A DNA stretch of 64,000 bases from Hirsutella rhossiliensis (lineage: Eukaryota > Ascomycota > Sordariomycetes > Hypocreales > Ophiocordycipitaceae): positions 7,936,001 through 8,000,000 of the forward strand of contig NW_025408667.1 in the NCBI RefSeq assembly GCF_020360975.1. The letters are read 5' to 3'. The position numbers were made by a program, and so were the translations under genes. Each line of letters starts with the position of its first letter. Within the stretch, counting starts at the first letter, position 1. The notes beneath the pieces were generated by a model. The model made no database searches. It had not been told where the DNA came from and saw nothing but the letters and a program-made list of their open reading frames with translations. Positions 21,701 through 33,900 of this stretch are shown here, in pieces.

Positions 21701-22249
21701 CCGACTTTAAAGGAGAAGAGGAAGATACTAGATTAGATAATATAGATAAAGAAGGAGACTATAGGAAAGTGGTAGAGCTAGAATACGCCTACCTTCCTAC
21801 GCCTCCTCTTACGGAATAAGAAGAAGATCTAGAAGTAGCTTTTTTAGTTAGTCTTCCCGTCTCGACCTTTAAGGGGGTAAGAAAGGCACCTCTCTCGAAG
21901 GACTACCTAGCTGCCTTTTTATCCCTACTTTAAGAAGCAAAGGAAGGTATAGGGCCCGATATAGTTACTAAAGAAGACTAATTTCTCCCTTATTTCGATC
22001 GTTTTTCCGACTTCTATCTAACGCCTATAGAAGACGGTTCCTATAGAGCATTTATAGTAGGCCGGCTTTTTAAGCTATAGCTATTAGTAAGGAAGGTATA
22101 TAAAAGAGACCTCCTAGACCTACTAGTAAACTAGAAGTAGCTAGAAAGACACCCTTTTAGAGACTAGTTTTTCTAGGCCTAGAAAGATTACCTAGCCTTA
22201 TATAAAGAGATAGGGTCTTTTAAAGAGGTCCTTAAGGAAAAGGCAAGAG

Positions 22250-22740
22250 GAAAATAGGTCCTTAGCGATAAGTAGGTCTTTATCTATAAGACTAATAAAC
22301 ATAGCTTCCTTTAAAAGTATAAAGCCCGGCTAGTTATCTATAGGAATTAATAGGAAAAAGGGGATTTACCTACTAGGGCAACTACCTTAGTAGGGATGTC
22401 TTTTTAGACCCTTATAGCTATAGTAGTAGAATTCGACCTTAAGCTCGATTAGATAGATATAGTTAACGCCTTTATTAACTACCTACTTAAGGAAGAAGAA
22501 GTTATCTATATACGCCTTCTACTAGGCTTCTAATAGCTAGGAAAGGTTCTATAGCTTAGGAAAGCTCTATATAGACTACGAAGATTACCCCTTCTTTATT
22601 AATAGCATTTAATAGGTTCCCTTAAAGCCCTAGGCTTTAAGAAAGTCCTTTAAGAACCGTATATAATATAGAAGGGTAAAATCACGGTCTTCTTCTACGT
22701 CGACGATATTATCTAGGCCTACCTAAAAGAGGAAGAAGCT
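22250..22740 (+). pseudogene. reverse transcriptase of copia A, RIP-inactivated
   Basis: Copia RT blocks are legible through stops: KYKARLVIYRN, VEFDLKLD.IDIVNAFIN, EEEVIYIRLLLGF, ALYRLRRLPLLY and the catalytic FYVDDII. Stops sit where CAA, CAG or TGG would be expected, so inactivation is by RIP and not by indels. Confidence 0.88.
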
Positions 22741-24405
22741 ACTACTAGGGAGGCTATATAAGGCTTATAATAAAGGTATAAGATAACTAAGCTAGGGGAG
22801 CTAAAGTAGTTCCTAGGGATACGAATCCTTCGGAATAGGTCTTAACGGACTATCTAGCTTACCTAGGACGCCTATATCGATAAGGTCGCTTATAAATTTC
22901 TCCCTAAATCCCTCGATACGAAGCTTCCCTCTACGCCTATATTAGATAAAGAGCTTTTGCCTAATCCGTCCTTTTAAGCTAGGGAGTAAGAGAAACACTA
23001 ATATTAATAGAAGGTAGGCTCCCTGCTTTTTTTTAGCTATTTTTACTAGACCGGATATCTCTTTTACGGTCTCCTAGCTAGCTAGGCATAACTAGAATCC
23101 TAGCTCTAGGCATTAAAAAGTAGTAGATAGAGCTATCCTTTATCTCTATTTAACGAGATTATATAGTCTACGCCTAAGAGGGCAGGGAAGGAAATAAGCT
23201 ACTAAAATCTTCTTTTATTCGAGCGATTCGTCCTTTACGGATAATTCCTTAGATAGAAAGAGCTTATAAGGGTATATTATATCCCTTTTTAAAGGAACTA
23301 TTACTTAGAAAGCTTCGAAGCAAGCTACCGTTACTATATTAAGCATAGAGGCAGAGCTACTAGCTCTTTTAGAAGCGTTAAAAGAAGCGATTTTCCTTAG
23401 CCGGCTATTAATATCTCTATAACTATAAATTCCGACCCTATTAGCTATAGAATATAATAATATATAGACTATACGAATTCTTATAGAAAATAGTAAGTTA
23501 TTAACCTAGCTATAGTATATTAATATCTATTAGTATTAGTTACGCTAAGAGGTCTAAAAGGGACTTATTTCTATCCGTTAGGTTCTAATAGTATTAATAA
23601 AAGCCGACGGTCTTACGAAGCCCTTACTAAAGTAAAAGCTAGCTGTTTTTTTATAGTAAATTAAGCTAGAAGACGTTCGAGAAAAGCTATCCTTAGAGGC
23701 CCGCCTTAAGAGTCTATAAGAGGAGCTAATAGCCCGTATAAGAAGGTAATATCTATAGCTAAAGAAAAGGAAGAGGTTTTTCCCTTTAAAGGGCCCCCTA
23801 TTTAATTAGGTTTTTCCCTTCTAAGAAGGCCCCCTTCTTATAGGAATTTCCTCTTTAGGCCCTTATTATTAAGTAGGTCTAAAGAGCCTAGGGACCTAAA
23901 AGGGCCCCTGCTTTCCTTAAGTAAAGGGAGAAGTATAGAACTAAGAACCTCCTCTATACGCTTACTAGCCCGAAGCCGTATTAGCTATGCCCTTAAGGGG
24001 CAGGCTATAGCTAAGGGGGTATATCGTAAAGCATAGCTTAATTTCGTAGTTCTTAGAGATATCCCTTAGTATAAGGGACTAAGGAAGCTAAAAATACCTA
24101 GTATAAAAGAAGGAAGAAAGAGCTAAAAAGAAGTATAGAAAGGAGGGTAGGGGTATAAGGGGAAGTAGAAGTAGTAATAGCTTCCTATAAAGGTAGCGAA
24201 AGATAAGACGGATATACCGGCAACGGCTAGAAAAGAGGGGAAAAACCGGTAAAAAGCTTAGTAGTTAAAAGGATATTAATAGCTTCTTTAAGTAGGATCT
24301 TCTTTATTAATTAAGATACTAGATAGGTATAAAAGGGGGCGTTAGATAAAGGAAAGAAGGATAATTAAAGCAATATAATAACTACTCCCCTACCTTTATT
24401 ACTAC

Positions 24406-24806
24406 TCCTATAAGAATTAAATCTCTCTGCCCTGCCTATCCGACCCCTTACTTCTAATTTTACCTTCGTGCATTTTTATGCACTTCTCGTATCTCTCTTC
24501 GCGAGAGTTATAAGCCCGGGAGGGGTGGCAAACCACCCCTATAACTTCCGGTAACTACGCGTTGCGGGGTAATACCCGTAGATAGCCGTGTACCCCTCTC
24601 TCTCTTAGATTTCCCTAGGTAATAGGCGCGGTGCTTAGTGTTTGACTCCCGCGTCGTGGGCTTAGGTCTAGGAATCCCGGCGGAGCCGCGATCCCTGAGG
24701 GGGTGTGTCGGAAAAACGCGGTTGTTAGTTATATATGTTAATTGCAGCGCACCTATCGGAGCGCGCGTTCTACTTTTGCCTGCGTGGCGCAATAGTCTTC
24801 GCGATA
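24406..24806 (+). mobile_element. un-mutated mini-unit (LTR-PBS-internal-PPT-LTR) at the 3' end of copia A
   Basis: Before the 3' LTR of copia A lies a second copy of the 5' architecture: a diverged LTR (about 24,406-24,506, sharing the pattern TTCTAnTTTTnCCTnCGTG), a PBS GTTATAAGCCCGGG (24,507-24,520), a perfect hairpin, about 160 bp without gag or pol, and a PPT CCCTGAGGGGGTG just before the LTR at 24,706. From about 24,470 to 24,806 CpA and TpG are common (TGCATTTTTATGCAC, GTGCTTAGTGTTTGAC), unlike everything around it. It resembles the 17.6-kb miniature element and is probably such an element recombined into the copia A LTR, or a recent arrival. Confidence 0.65.
24706..24806 (+). repeat. 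3' LTR of copia A, shared with the mini-unit
   Basis: 101 bp starting TGTCGGAAAAACGCGG and ending CTTCGCGATA, not RIP-mutated. Followed by TSD ATAAT. Confidence 0.88.
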
Positions 24807-27800
24807 ATAATTAAAGGAGGAAATTGCTAAACGCGCTAGTGCTATCGTTATCCGTTTAGGGAAGCGTCGATAGTCCTACTCCCTTAAATTAAATAGTAGT
24901 CGCGGTAGCGAGGTTAAGATTAAAAATATCGCTTAATTATCTTAACCTACTAATATATAGAAATATCTAGACTAGACTTACGATTTAAACGATGCTTTTA
25001 AGGCAGCGCCTAAACGTTTTTATTATAATAAAATAAAGATCCTTTATATAGTAGATTATATATATAGCGACTATAAAGCGAGATAGCGCTAATACCTTAA
25101 AGAATAAACGCTAATTAAATAAACTAAATATAGTATAGATTAAGTATACTTTAAAAAATAGATACTTATTTTAATTAAGGATACTATAAATAAAGAGATA
25201 CTATTAGTAATATAATTAAAGGAGGCTTACTAATAAGAAGGCTAGTCCCTCTTAGAGTTTAGCTTTATATTTATATCGAAATAGATATATTATAACTTAT
25301 AATAGTAAGGATTATCTCTTAACTTAATAATAAAGGGCGTTGCTATCTAATTATATTTTAGTTAAGGAAGTTTACTAGAGCTAAACTTAATTATAGTATT
25401 CTAAACTAAGAACTATTTACTATTATTAAGTTATTTAAATATTAGCGATATTATATTAAAAGGGTAGTATATAAAGTAAAGGTATTATTAGACTACTATA
25501 ATATTTAGACGTTTATATACTAGACCTTTATAAATAGGAGGTAAGTAAGATAGTATATATATTTAGTACTATTTAACTTTATAATTAAGTATTATATAAG
25601 TAAATTAAACTTAGTAAATATACTATTAAGAATGCTTAGATATAAAGGTAAAAAGCCCTTATTTATAAAACTATTACTAGAGCTATAAGTAAAGCTAGCT
25701 ACTATTAATACTATATCTATATAAAGAAATAATAAAGCGTTTTTATAAGTAAAGAGATACTTAACCTTAAGTTAATATAAGTATAGTAAAGTGCCTTTAT
25801 ATAAGGAAAATATATAAGCTTATTTATAGCGAAACTATAATAATTTAAGCGCGAGGCCTAAATAATTAGCTAATTAAGCCAAAGAAAGAGCTAGTTATAA
25901 ATAGTTACTTTTAAGGAAGACCGCTAAAGAAGTAGCCTACTATATAAAGGTTTATATAGTAAAAGTTCTAGAACTATTACTAGAGTTACTAAAACGTACT
26001 TAGTTAGTTAATATAGTAATTAATAGGCTAAAAAAGACTAAAGACTTTTTAAAAGGGAAGGGTTTTTAGTTAGTACGCTTAGATAGACTTCTACTATAAA
26101 TAGGTTATATTATAGTACCTTTAAAGGTAGCTTTATAATACGAGCTAATATAGCTCTTTTATAATAATTTATTAGTAAGATACTTTAGCTCTTAATATAC
26201 TAGCGAACTACTAATAAAGAACTTCTACTAAGATAGAATAATAAAAAACGTAAATAAATACGTTTAGTTATACTTAGTATATTAAAGTATAGTATTTAAG
26301 AGGCATCGCCTTTATAGCACTATATAATAGTTATTATATCCTATATAACTATAGGAAGAATTATTAATAGCCTTTATTATAGGTCTACCTAAAGTATAGT
26401 ATAATAAATAAGACGTTAATACGATCTTAGTAATTATAGACCGATATACTAAGTATTACCTTTTCTTTCTTATCTCTAAGATAATAATAGCTTTAAAGCT
26501 AGTAAAATTATTCTATTACTAAGTTAAATTAGTATATAGACCTTTAAAAGGCATTATCTTAGATAAAGGGTCCCTATTTATAAGTAAGTTTTAGTTAGAT
26601 TTTTATTTTATCTTATAAGTAAGATATAAGCTATTAACGGTATTTTACTTATAATCTAATAGGTAAACGAAATAAATAAACTAAGCTATATAGTACTACT
26701 TAAGATACTTTACTAACTTAAAATAAACTAACTAAGCGTTACTCTTATATATTACTTAATTTAAATATAATAATATAAAGAACGCAATAACTAAGTTATT
26801 ACTTAATAAAGCGTTAATAAGCTACTAACTAAACTTCTATATTAATATTAAGGATAATATTATTTAAAAGGGGGTACCTAAAGTAAGAGTAAGAGTTACT
26901 AAGCTATAAGAGCTATAAAAGAGGCTTAAAGAATACTAAGGAAAGGCTATTAAATCGTAAGTAAAATACTATAATTTAAGGCACTAACCGCTTATATTAA
27001 AAGTAAGAGACCTTATAGTATTATTAATAAAGAACTTATACCTTAAGGACGAAAAAAGAAAACTCTTACCTAAGTATATTAGACCGTTTTAGGTCTTATA
27101 AGCTATTAGAAAGTAAGTATATTATCTTATGCTCCCTAAGAAGTACTTATACCTTTATAATATTTTCTATATTAGTCTCTTAAAGCTATAAAAGGAGTAT
27201 AAAGGTACTACCTTAGATATTATAAATAGAGCTAACTTCTATAAATAGATATTAAAGCTCTACTAAAAAGTAAAAGTAGCGCTATACTTAAAAGAGCACT
27301 TTATTATATTAGTTTATTAACGACTAAATATATTACTATAAGAATTATTCCGCCGACCTATTAGCCTAAAATTATTTAATATCTAGATTAATAACTATAA
27401 GTAACTTATCTTATAGTTAGAAACTAAGCTAATAGTTAGGTAGTAAAGGAAGATAAGTAATATAGTAAAAGAATATATATAAGGCAGGTTATACGAAACT
27501 AAGAATAAGACTATAGTAAACTTTACCTTATCTATAGCTAAACTAATTAGTTAGAAACCCTAGGAATAAGGATAATTTTAATAGAAAGAAAATATAATAA
27601 CTATATTAAGATAGAATAATCTACGCTAAGTAGATATAGGCCTAGTACTAAACTAGTTAACTAGTCTTTAAACCGGACTATAGCCTTAGGATTTAAAACT
27701 AAAAGAAGGCTCTTAGGAAAACCTAATCGTTATTAACCTCGCCTATTAGCTTTAAGTAGTACTAACTAACGACTAAGGTAAGATATATCTTTCTTAAGAA

Positions 27801-28809
27801 ATATAAAACTAGATCCTATTTACCTAGGATAAAAAGCTAAAAGATAAGGATACTACCGCCGATATAATAGAAGAAACTAAAGAAATAAAAGATAAAATCC
27901 TATTTATTCTTAATATAAGAAAAGTAGAACCTATAGGACCGAGCCGTTTACCTAGAATACTAAGGAACTAGCTAACTATAAGAGTAGCGCTATAAACTAA
28001 AATATTAGATCTAATAAAGCCGTCTTAGTTTATATATACTTAGATATCTATCTTTAAAACTAAAGGCTTAAACTAGCTATTAAACGTATATATAGACTTT
28101 AGTATAGCCCGCTTTATAATTAAAGAAGACTAGCTTAATTACTTTAACGATATAACCCTTAATATAACCTAGTAGGTCTTACTATCTAGTATAGGGAAAA
28201 GCTAAACTAAGGGTTAGGCGACCTTAATAATTAATATCTTAGGGAAATAAGGAACGGGATTTAAGGTTAAGTAATTTACTATTAGTACTTAAGTAGTCTA
28301 GACCTTATTTATAGGATTATTACTTAAATAAGATTTCTTAGTACTAAACGAAGTTAATATCTTAAACTCTAAGGGAATAATATCTATTAGCTTATATAGT
28401 AAATTAATAGTTATAGCTCGCTTAACTTAATAAGGCTATATAATCTATCGTTAGGTTATATGCTAAACTAACGTTAATATCTCTATATATAAAATAAAAC
28501 GCTTACTAGTATAGATTAAGGATATACTAAGGGATCGTAACCTAGTATTTTTTCTAAGAGACTTATTATTAGCCTATAACTTAATCTAAGGTATAATATT
28601 AGTTATAATAGTTAATATTACTGCTCGCTATATTAGATTTAAGAAAGGATAGTACTTAGGAATACTAATAGACCTTAGTAATAAAATATAGTTTTTATAG
28701 ATAGACTTACTTAGGGAAACCTTAGCTAAGGTAACTTTAACTAAAGAGCTAGCTATATAAAAGACTATAGAATATAGCGACCTATATTAAGATATTAACC
28801 TATTAGTAG

Positions 28810-29385
28810 AAACCTCTTAAGGTATATGAGCAAAAGCGGAATTTTGGGAAATCAAGAAATCACGTAAGACTACGTGATAGAGGGGAAGAAGGAGTATAAG
28901 GTAGGATTTTCAACGGAATTTATTGGTAGTGTATTGGTGTGTGGAAGAGGTGTTAAAGTTAATGATTTTTTATCTATCTACCAGCGGACATGCTGTCTTA
29001 TATAGACAATTGTAGCTGAACGGAAGAACCTTTCGGGACCAGATTTAGGCTGCCGTATAGCCCTGAGACTGAGGAATTCCGTGATATCTCAGTGAATCTG
29101 GAAGTGTCTTGGTTCTACTGATATTCGGGTTTACAGGAGGCTGGTCGTGCGGTGTTCTTAAGAGGTCTTAGCTAGCATTCCAAGCTAGCTCTGTTCCTTC
29201 GATTCCCGATTGTACGATAACCGGCAACCCGTTTAATGCATAATGACATGCAAAATGACGAGCGATTCTTGCTCTATAGGATAAGATTTTTTCTATAATT
29301 AATATACTACTTATTGGCTTATATAATCGGGAGAGTATATTATAGCTGCTTTATTTATAATAGGAACACCGTTCCTTACAAAACC
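28810..29385 (-). repeat. solo LTR of the copia B family, un-mutated, TSD AAACC
   Basis: 28,815-29,380 (566 bp) is the reverse complement of the copia B LTR. On the plus strand it starts TCTTAAGG and ends CCTTACA (element sense TGTAAGG..CCTTAAGA). The perfect duplication AAACC lies at 28,810-28,814 and 29,381-29,385. It keeps most CpA/TpG, so it inserted or recombined after the surrounding DNA was mutated. Confidence 0.93.
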
Positions 29386-29444
29386 CTAAAAGAAGGGAGC
29401 TTAAAGTCTACTAAAGAGGAACTCCCTTTATAAATATATAGATA

Positions 29445-29630
29445 TATTATAGAGTAGGTAAAAGTATATATATAAATACTATTTATAGGATAATATTAAT
29501 AAGCTATATAAAGCTCTTTTATACGCGGCTAGCCTATATATATATATATAAGATCTAGCCTTTTATATATTACTATATAGCTTAGGCTATAGCCTAAGCC
29601 TATAACTTATAATAGTTAAAGACTCTTATA
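29445..29630 (-). repeat. left (3') LTR of gypsy E
   Basis: 186 bp with a TA-repeat core (CTATATATATATATAAG) and ending in GTTAAAGACTCTTATA. Confidence 0.9.
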
Positions 29631-30179
29631 TAATACCCTCCCTTAAGCGTAGCGTAGCGCTACCTTATTAATATCTTCCGTACTATTAAGCTTATACTAC
29701 TAGCCTTACTAGCCTTATTATCCTTATACCTATTAGCCTAAGCGGCCGAAACCTAGCTTTATACTTATTAGCTAGCTAGCTATTTAAATAAGGGCATAAC
29801 CTATTATATACGCCCCTAGGTAGCCGGCGGCCGGCCTAGACCTACGTAAGCCTTAGGTTACCTATCCCTTTAGCCTTAAGTAGCTTTCTCTACTAAGAGG
29901 TATATAAAGCGGCGTCCCCCTTTTCCTCCTTCCCTTCCTTCTCTTCTTTCTTTAACTATAGCTATAGTAGTAATAAGTAAGTTCCGCTCTACCTAAGGTA
30001 TTAGTTCGTTCTTAGCTATATAAGCCGCTCTATTAATATATACTTATAGTAATAGCTATAGTAGTAATAATAGCCCTAATAATAATAATAATAATAATAA
30101 CTTTAACTAGTAAGTTCCCTACCTTATAAAGCGGGAGGCTATAATCCGTAATACTAACTTCCGCGATAGATATATCTAC

Positions 30180-30445
30180 CTCCCCCTCCCTTACCTCCTC
30201 CTTCTTAGAGCGTACGGAGTTATTTATCGACGCCGTGCTAGGCGCGGCCGATAATAGCTCTACCGCTACCGCTACTCCTACCCGCGCCCCTACTACTGCG
30301 CCTACCGCCGCCGCTATTACCTCCGCTATGCTAGCTACCCTTATATCGCCCTTTAAGGTAATAACGCCGTCCCCGCCGCTACCTATAACGCCCGGCCCCT
30401 CAGCCCCCGCCTTTATCTCTACTACCCCTATAAGTCTATAGTTAA
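30180..30445 (+). pseudogene. GC-rich Ala/Thr/Pro coding-like segment inside gypsy E, first part
   Basis: A plus-strand frame, antisense to the E pol gene, is open for over 200 bp (30,235-30,441) and reads as Ala/Thr/Pro-rich low complexity (STATATPTRAPTTAPTAAAI). It survives RIP because GCN, CCN and ACN codons contain few CpA sites. It is interrupted by gypsy G and appears to continue after 38,331. Between the left LTR of E and this point lies an AAT-repeat (about 30,077-30,099). Confidence 0.35.
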
Positions 30446-30450
30446 GTAAG

Positions 30451-30934
30451 TATAACGACTAGTGTTATTCCTAAGAGATAAACCTATTAAGGGGTTTATA
30501 TTAGTAGATATAATAGGGCGTGGTCTAAGTAATAATAAGTATATTATATTAGTAATAAGTTAGAGGTCGTAGACTATAGACTATAACTAGGTAATTAAGT
30601 AATCGGAATTAAAAATAAGATCGTAATAGAGATCGTAATAATTATAATATTAAAAGCTATCGAGCTATTTATTTAAAGGAGTATTCCGTTCCTTCTTTAT
30701 ATATCTCGAGAGCTTCTTTAGATCGCCGAGAGCGCTAGGTGATCCCGTCGTCTAGGAGCGCTAGAGCGCTAGAGCGATCCTACGATCCTAGCCGTAGAGC
30801 GTTAGAGCGCTAGAGTAACCTATCGCTCTAAACTTAATTAGCCCGTCGGTCTATTTAATATTCCTTACTCCTTATATTACGTAACCTCGTAATATATATT
30901 AGTCCCCGCGGTTTACTAGACCGTAGTCGTAATA
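30451..30934 (-). repeat. left (3') LTR of gypsy G
   Basis: 484 bp; includes short tandem GAGCGCTA-type repeats at about 30,728-30,830 and ends CGTAGTCGTAATA. Confidence 0.92.
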
Positions 30935-33900
30935 AGATGCCTCCCTTCCTTTTAGTCTTATCCCTAAGACCTACTACTTTAGCCGCCGTATATAAATATA
31001 CCCTTATCGCGTCGTATATAAGTATATCGTTTCTTATTCTTTTATCCTTTTAGGATATACTGCTAATAATATATCTAGTTATATTTAAAAATCCCGTTCC
31101 TATAATTCCGATAAATCGCGTTAACGATCGGAGCTAGTATCCTAAACTAAGATCTATAGTATTAAAATTATACCTTACTCCTATTATTTTTAGTTAAGCC
31201 TAACTTATAAAGTTAGCGAGCGTTTTAATCGGTATTCTAAATATACCTCTATAGGCCGTTCTTATAATAGTTATAATATAGCGTCCGCTTATTTATTTTA
31301 TCCCTTTCCTTCCCTATTATTCTTTTTACTAATATTCCTTCTTTTCTAGTTCGTTATATTATAAATTAATAGTAAAAGATTAATTCGGTTAAACGGAAAG
31401 TAAAAGAAGCGTTAAAGGAAGCGATAGCTCGCTTAGCTCGGATTAAGAAATAAAAGCGTTTCCTAAAGGACCGAGGTAGTAAGTTATTTTAGCGGGGTAT
31501 ATAAGCTATTAATAAAGAAGATAGTATAACGCGTTCTTCTTAAGACGAATTAGTTTATTTATCGAATAAAGAAACTATTACTATTAGTAAGGTTTAATCG
31601 TTTAGTGCCTTAGACGTATTAAACTAGGATGCTATTCTTAGTAACCTTATATTTCCGATTAAGGGTTCGCCTAGTAGAACTATCGGAGTAGAGAGCTATA
31701 GTAGGTTAAGTGCTTAAGTAGTTCCTAGGTATTTTCCTCTAGCCTATATCCCTTCTACTTAATAAGGTATTCTTATTACTAACCTTATTTTCTTATATCT
31801 AGTATTTATTTAGCTTTATATTCCTAATTATTATCGACTTTAATTTTATCCTATAGTTTAGCGTTTCGTAGTACTAGTTTTAATAATAAGATATAAAATA
31901 TTAGGTATATCTATATTATTATTAGTAGCGAAAGTTTATAGTTAACTTTTAAAATAGCTTTCTTAACCTTAAACGGTTAAAGTTTCTTAAAATCTAATTT
32001 ATTACTTAGTCGTTTTATTTTAATATTTCGTTATATAAGGTAGACTATATCTCCCTCTTAAAAGATTAGTCCTTATAATCTTTTCCGATTATAATAAGTA
32101 GATATTCGTTTTCTAATAAATTAAAGTTCTTATTATATTTCTTTATATAATTTTCATAGCTAATCTACTTATAGTATCGCTCGTTCCGCTTATAGTCCTT
32201 ATTAAGTAACCTTAAATACTTCTAGGTTATATCCGTAATTAGCGTATACTAGTAAGAGCTTAGTTATTTTTATAACTAAGCTATAATAAGCTAGTTATAC
32301 TATTAGTAGCTATTTAACTTAATTGTTTTATTCGTAGCTAATATAGTATCGTAAATATTATTTAAGCGTTTAGTTAAGTCGTTCCGTTTATCTATCTATT
32401 TATAGGTAATAAGCTATACTAAGCTTATATTTTATCCTTAATTATATTATAAGAGCTTACTAAAATTTAGCTATAAACGTACTTCCTCTATTAAAGATAA
32501 TCTCGTTTAGTAGTCTATAATTACTAATAATAGTTCGTAGGAATATATATACTAGCTCTTCTATATTACTTACTTCTTTATATAGTAAGAAGTACCTATA
32601 CTTCGTTAGTCTATTAGTAATAACGAATATACTATCGTACTTAACGTTAGTTATAGGTTCTTTTAATAGTAGTAGCTTTATAATATAGTTAAAAGCTATT
32701 AAATCCTATAGTTTTTCTAGTACTAGTAGCGGTTATAATTCTCTATATAGTTTATATCGTTTAGCTTTACTTTATACGTAAAGTTTATATTCTTTAATAA
32801 CTTATCGTATTACTTCTTTAAGCTATAGGAAGTTATATTATCGTTTAATCCGTTCTATTATTCTTTAGATTCCTTAGTATTTATATATTAGATATTTATA
32901 TATATCTTATATAACTTTATCTTATAATTCTAGTAGTATCTAGATTTTATTTTTATATATTAGAACTTCTAAATATTCTATATTATATCTATTTAGTACT
33001 TTATATTCTTTTATTTATTTTAGGATCTTTTAGTATATTAAGTTATTAGGTTATACTTTAAATATTATATTTAGCTATTATTACTAGTAGTTCCCGTTTT
33101 CGTTAATTTCTAGGAGCTATCCTTTTACTATAGGTGCTCCTATATCGTAGTTACTTCGTTAACTAAAGGTATTAGCTCGACTATTTTCTATTCTTTTTCT
33201 ATAGATTATTTTATAGTCGAATTCTAATAAATATTCGGCCTATTAGATCTATTATCTATTTAACTATTACGTCGTTATAAAATATAAGATATTCTTATAA
33301 TCTATATAGACCTTAACTTTATATTTACTTTTAAGAAGGTAGTATCGAAATTCCTTAAAAGCTTAAATAATTATAAGGAACTCTTTATCGTAGATAAGGT
33401 AATTAAGTTCTACGCTATATAGTTTTTTCGAGTAAAATATAATTAGTCGTAGTCTTTCTTTATTATCTTTTTATCCGATTTATACTCTTAGAGTAAAGTT
33501 TAATATATCGGTTTTAAGTTTAATTTATCGTTTTAGATCGAAGGTAGTTAAGACTAGTTCTTATATAATCGTAGTCTTAATATAATCGAAAGCTTTATTA
33601 GCTTTATCGTCTTATATAAATTCTTTTTCCTTCTTTATTAAGTCGTATAGTAGTACTATAATCTTTCCGAAATCTTTAATAAATCGTTAGTAGTAATTTA
33701 TAAATCCTAGGAAACTTTATATATCCTTAACGTTCTTTAGTATTAGCTATTCTTTAACTAAGTTAATCTTATCTTATTATATTTATATCTCTTTTAGTAA
33801 GATTATATATCTAAGGAAGTCTACTTCCTATATATAGAACTTACTTTTTTCTAGTTTAACTAGTAGTTTCGTATTCTAAAGTACGCGGAGTACCTTATAA

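Larger units (their letters stand above)
18605..24811 (+). mobile_element. copia A: full-length Ty1/copia element with 101-bp LTRs and TSD ATAAT
   Basis: The LTRs 18,610-18,710 and 24,706-24,806 are both 101 bp and align end to end. The left copy starts TATTAG where the right has TGTCGG, exactly the RIP conversion. Both sides carry ATAAT (18,605-18,609; 24,807-24,811). A PBS, GTTATAAGCCCGGG, begins right after the left LTR. Inside, a gag-like frame (about 19,100-20,080) is followed by copia-type pol: RT with FYVDDI at about 22,693-22,710 and an RNase H segment starting SIEAELLALLEALKEAIFLS near 23,340. All frames are closed by RIP stops. It lies in the gag of gypsy F. Confidence 0.88.
17986..27500 (+). 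pseudogene. gypsy F relic: gag, RNase H and integrase, RT missing; split by copia A
   Basis: A RIP-destroyed plus-strand Ty3/gypsy element. Read through stops, a gag-like helix-rich segment (RIKELEEIKRL, near 18,555-18,600) is cut by copia A and resumes after 24,811 (DLNDAFKAAPKRFYYNKIKI, near 24,980). RNase H follows directly (FTRAKLNYSIL, about 25,365; WPLS-type later blocks to about 25,650), then integrase (about 26,150-26,870) with IIDRYTKYYLFFLISKI and GIILDKGSLFISKF carrying core Asp positions. I see no RT fingers or YxDD block between gag and RNase H, so there is an internal deletion. LTRs were not identified; both outer limits are approximate. Confidence 0.65.

Noticed and set aside
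23998..24020. Alternative 3' end of copia A at CTAAGGGGGTATATCG
   Set aside because: It resembles a PPT plus LTR start, but the following sequence does not match the 101-bp LTR, and the TSD fits the 24,706-24,806 copy instead.
24508..24792. 94-residue minus-strand open frame over the mini-unit
   Set aside because: It spans PBS, hairpin, PPT and part of the LTR and has no domain. It is open only because the unit escaped RIP.
30235..30441. 68-residue ORF as a genuine gene
   Set aside because: It is inside element E and low-complexity. Openness follows from codons that lack RIP targets, so I list it only as a coding-like remnant.
30715..30835. CRISPR-like or satellite array
   Set aside because: The GAGCGCTA words are irregularly spaced, very short and duplicated only because they lie in an LTR.
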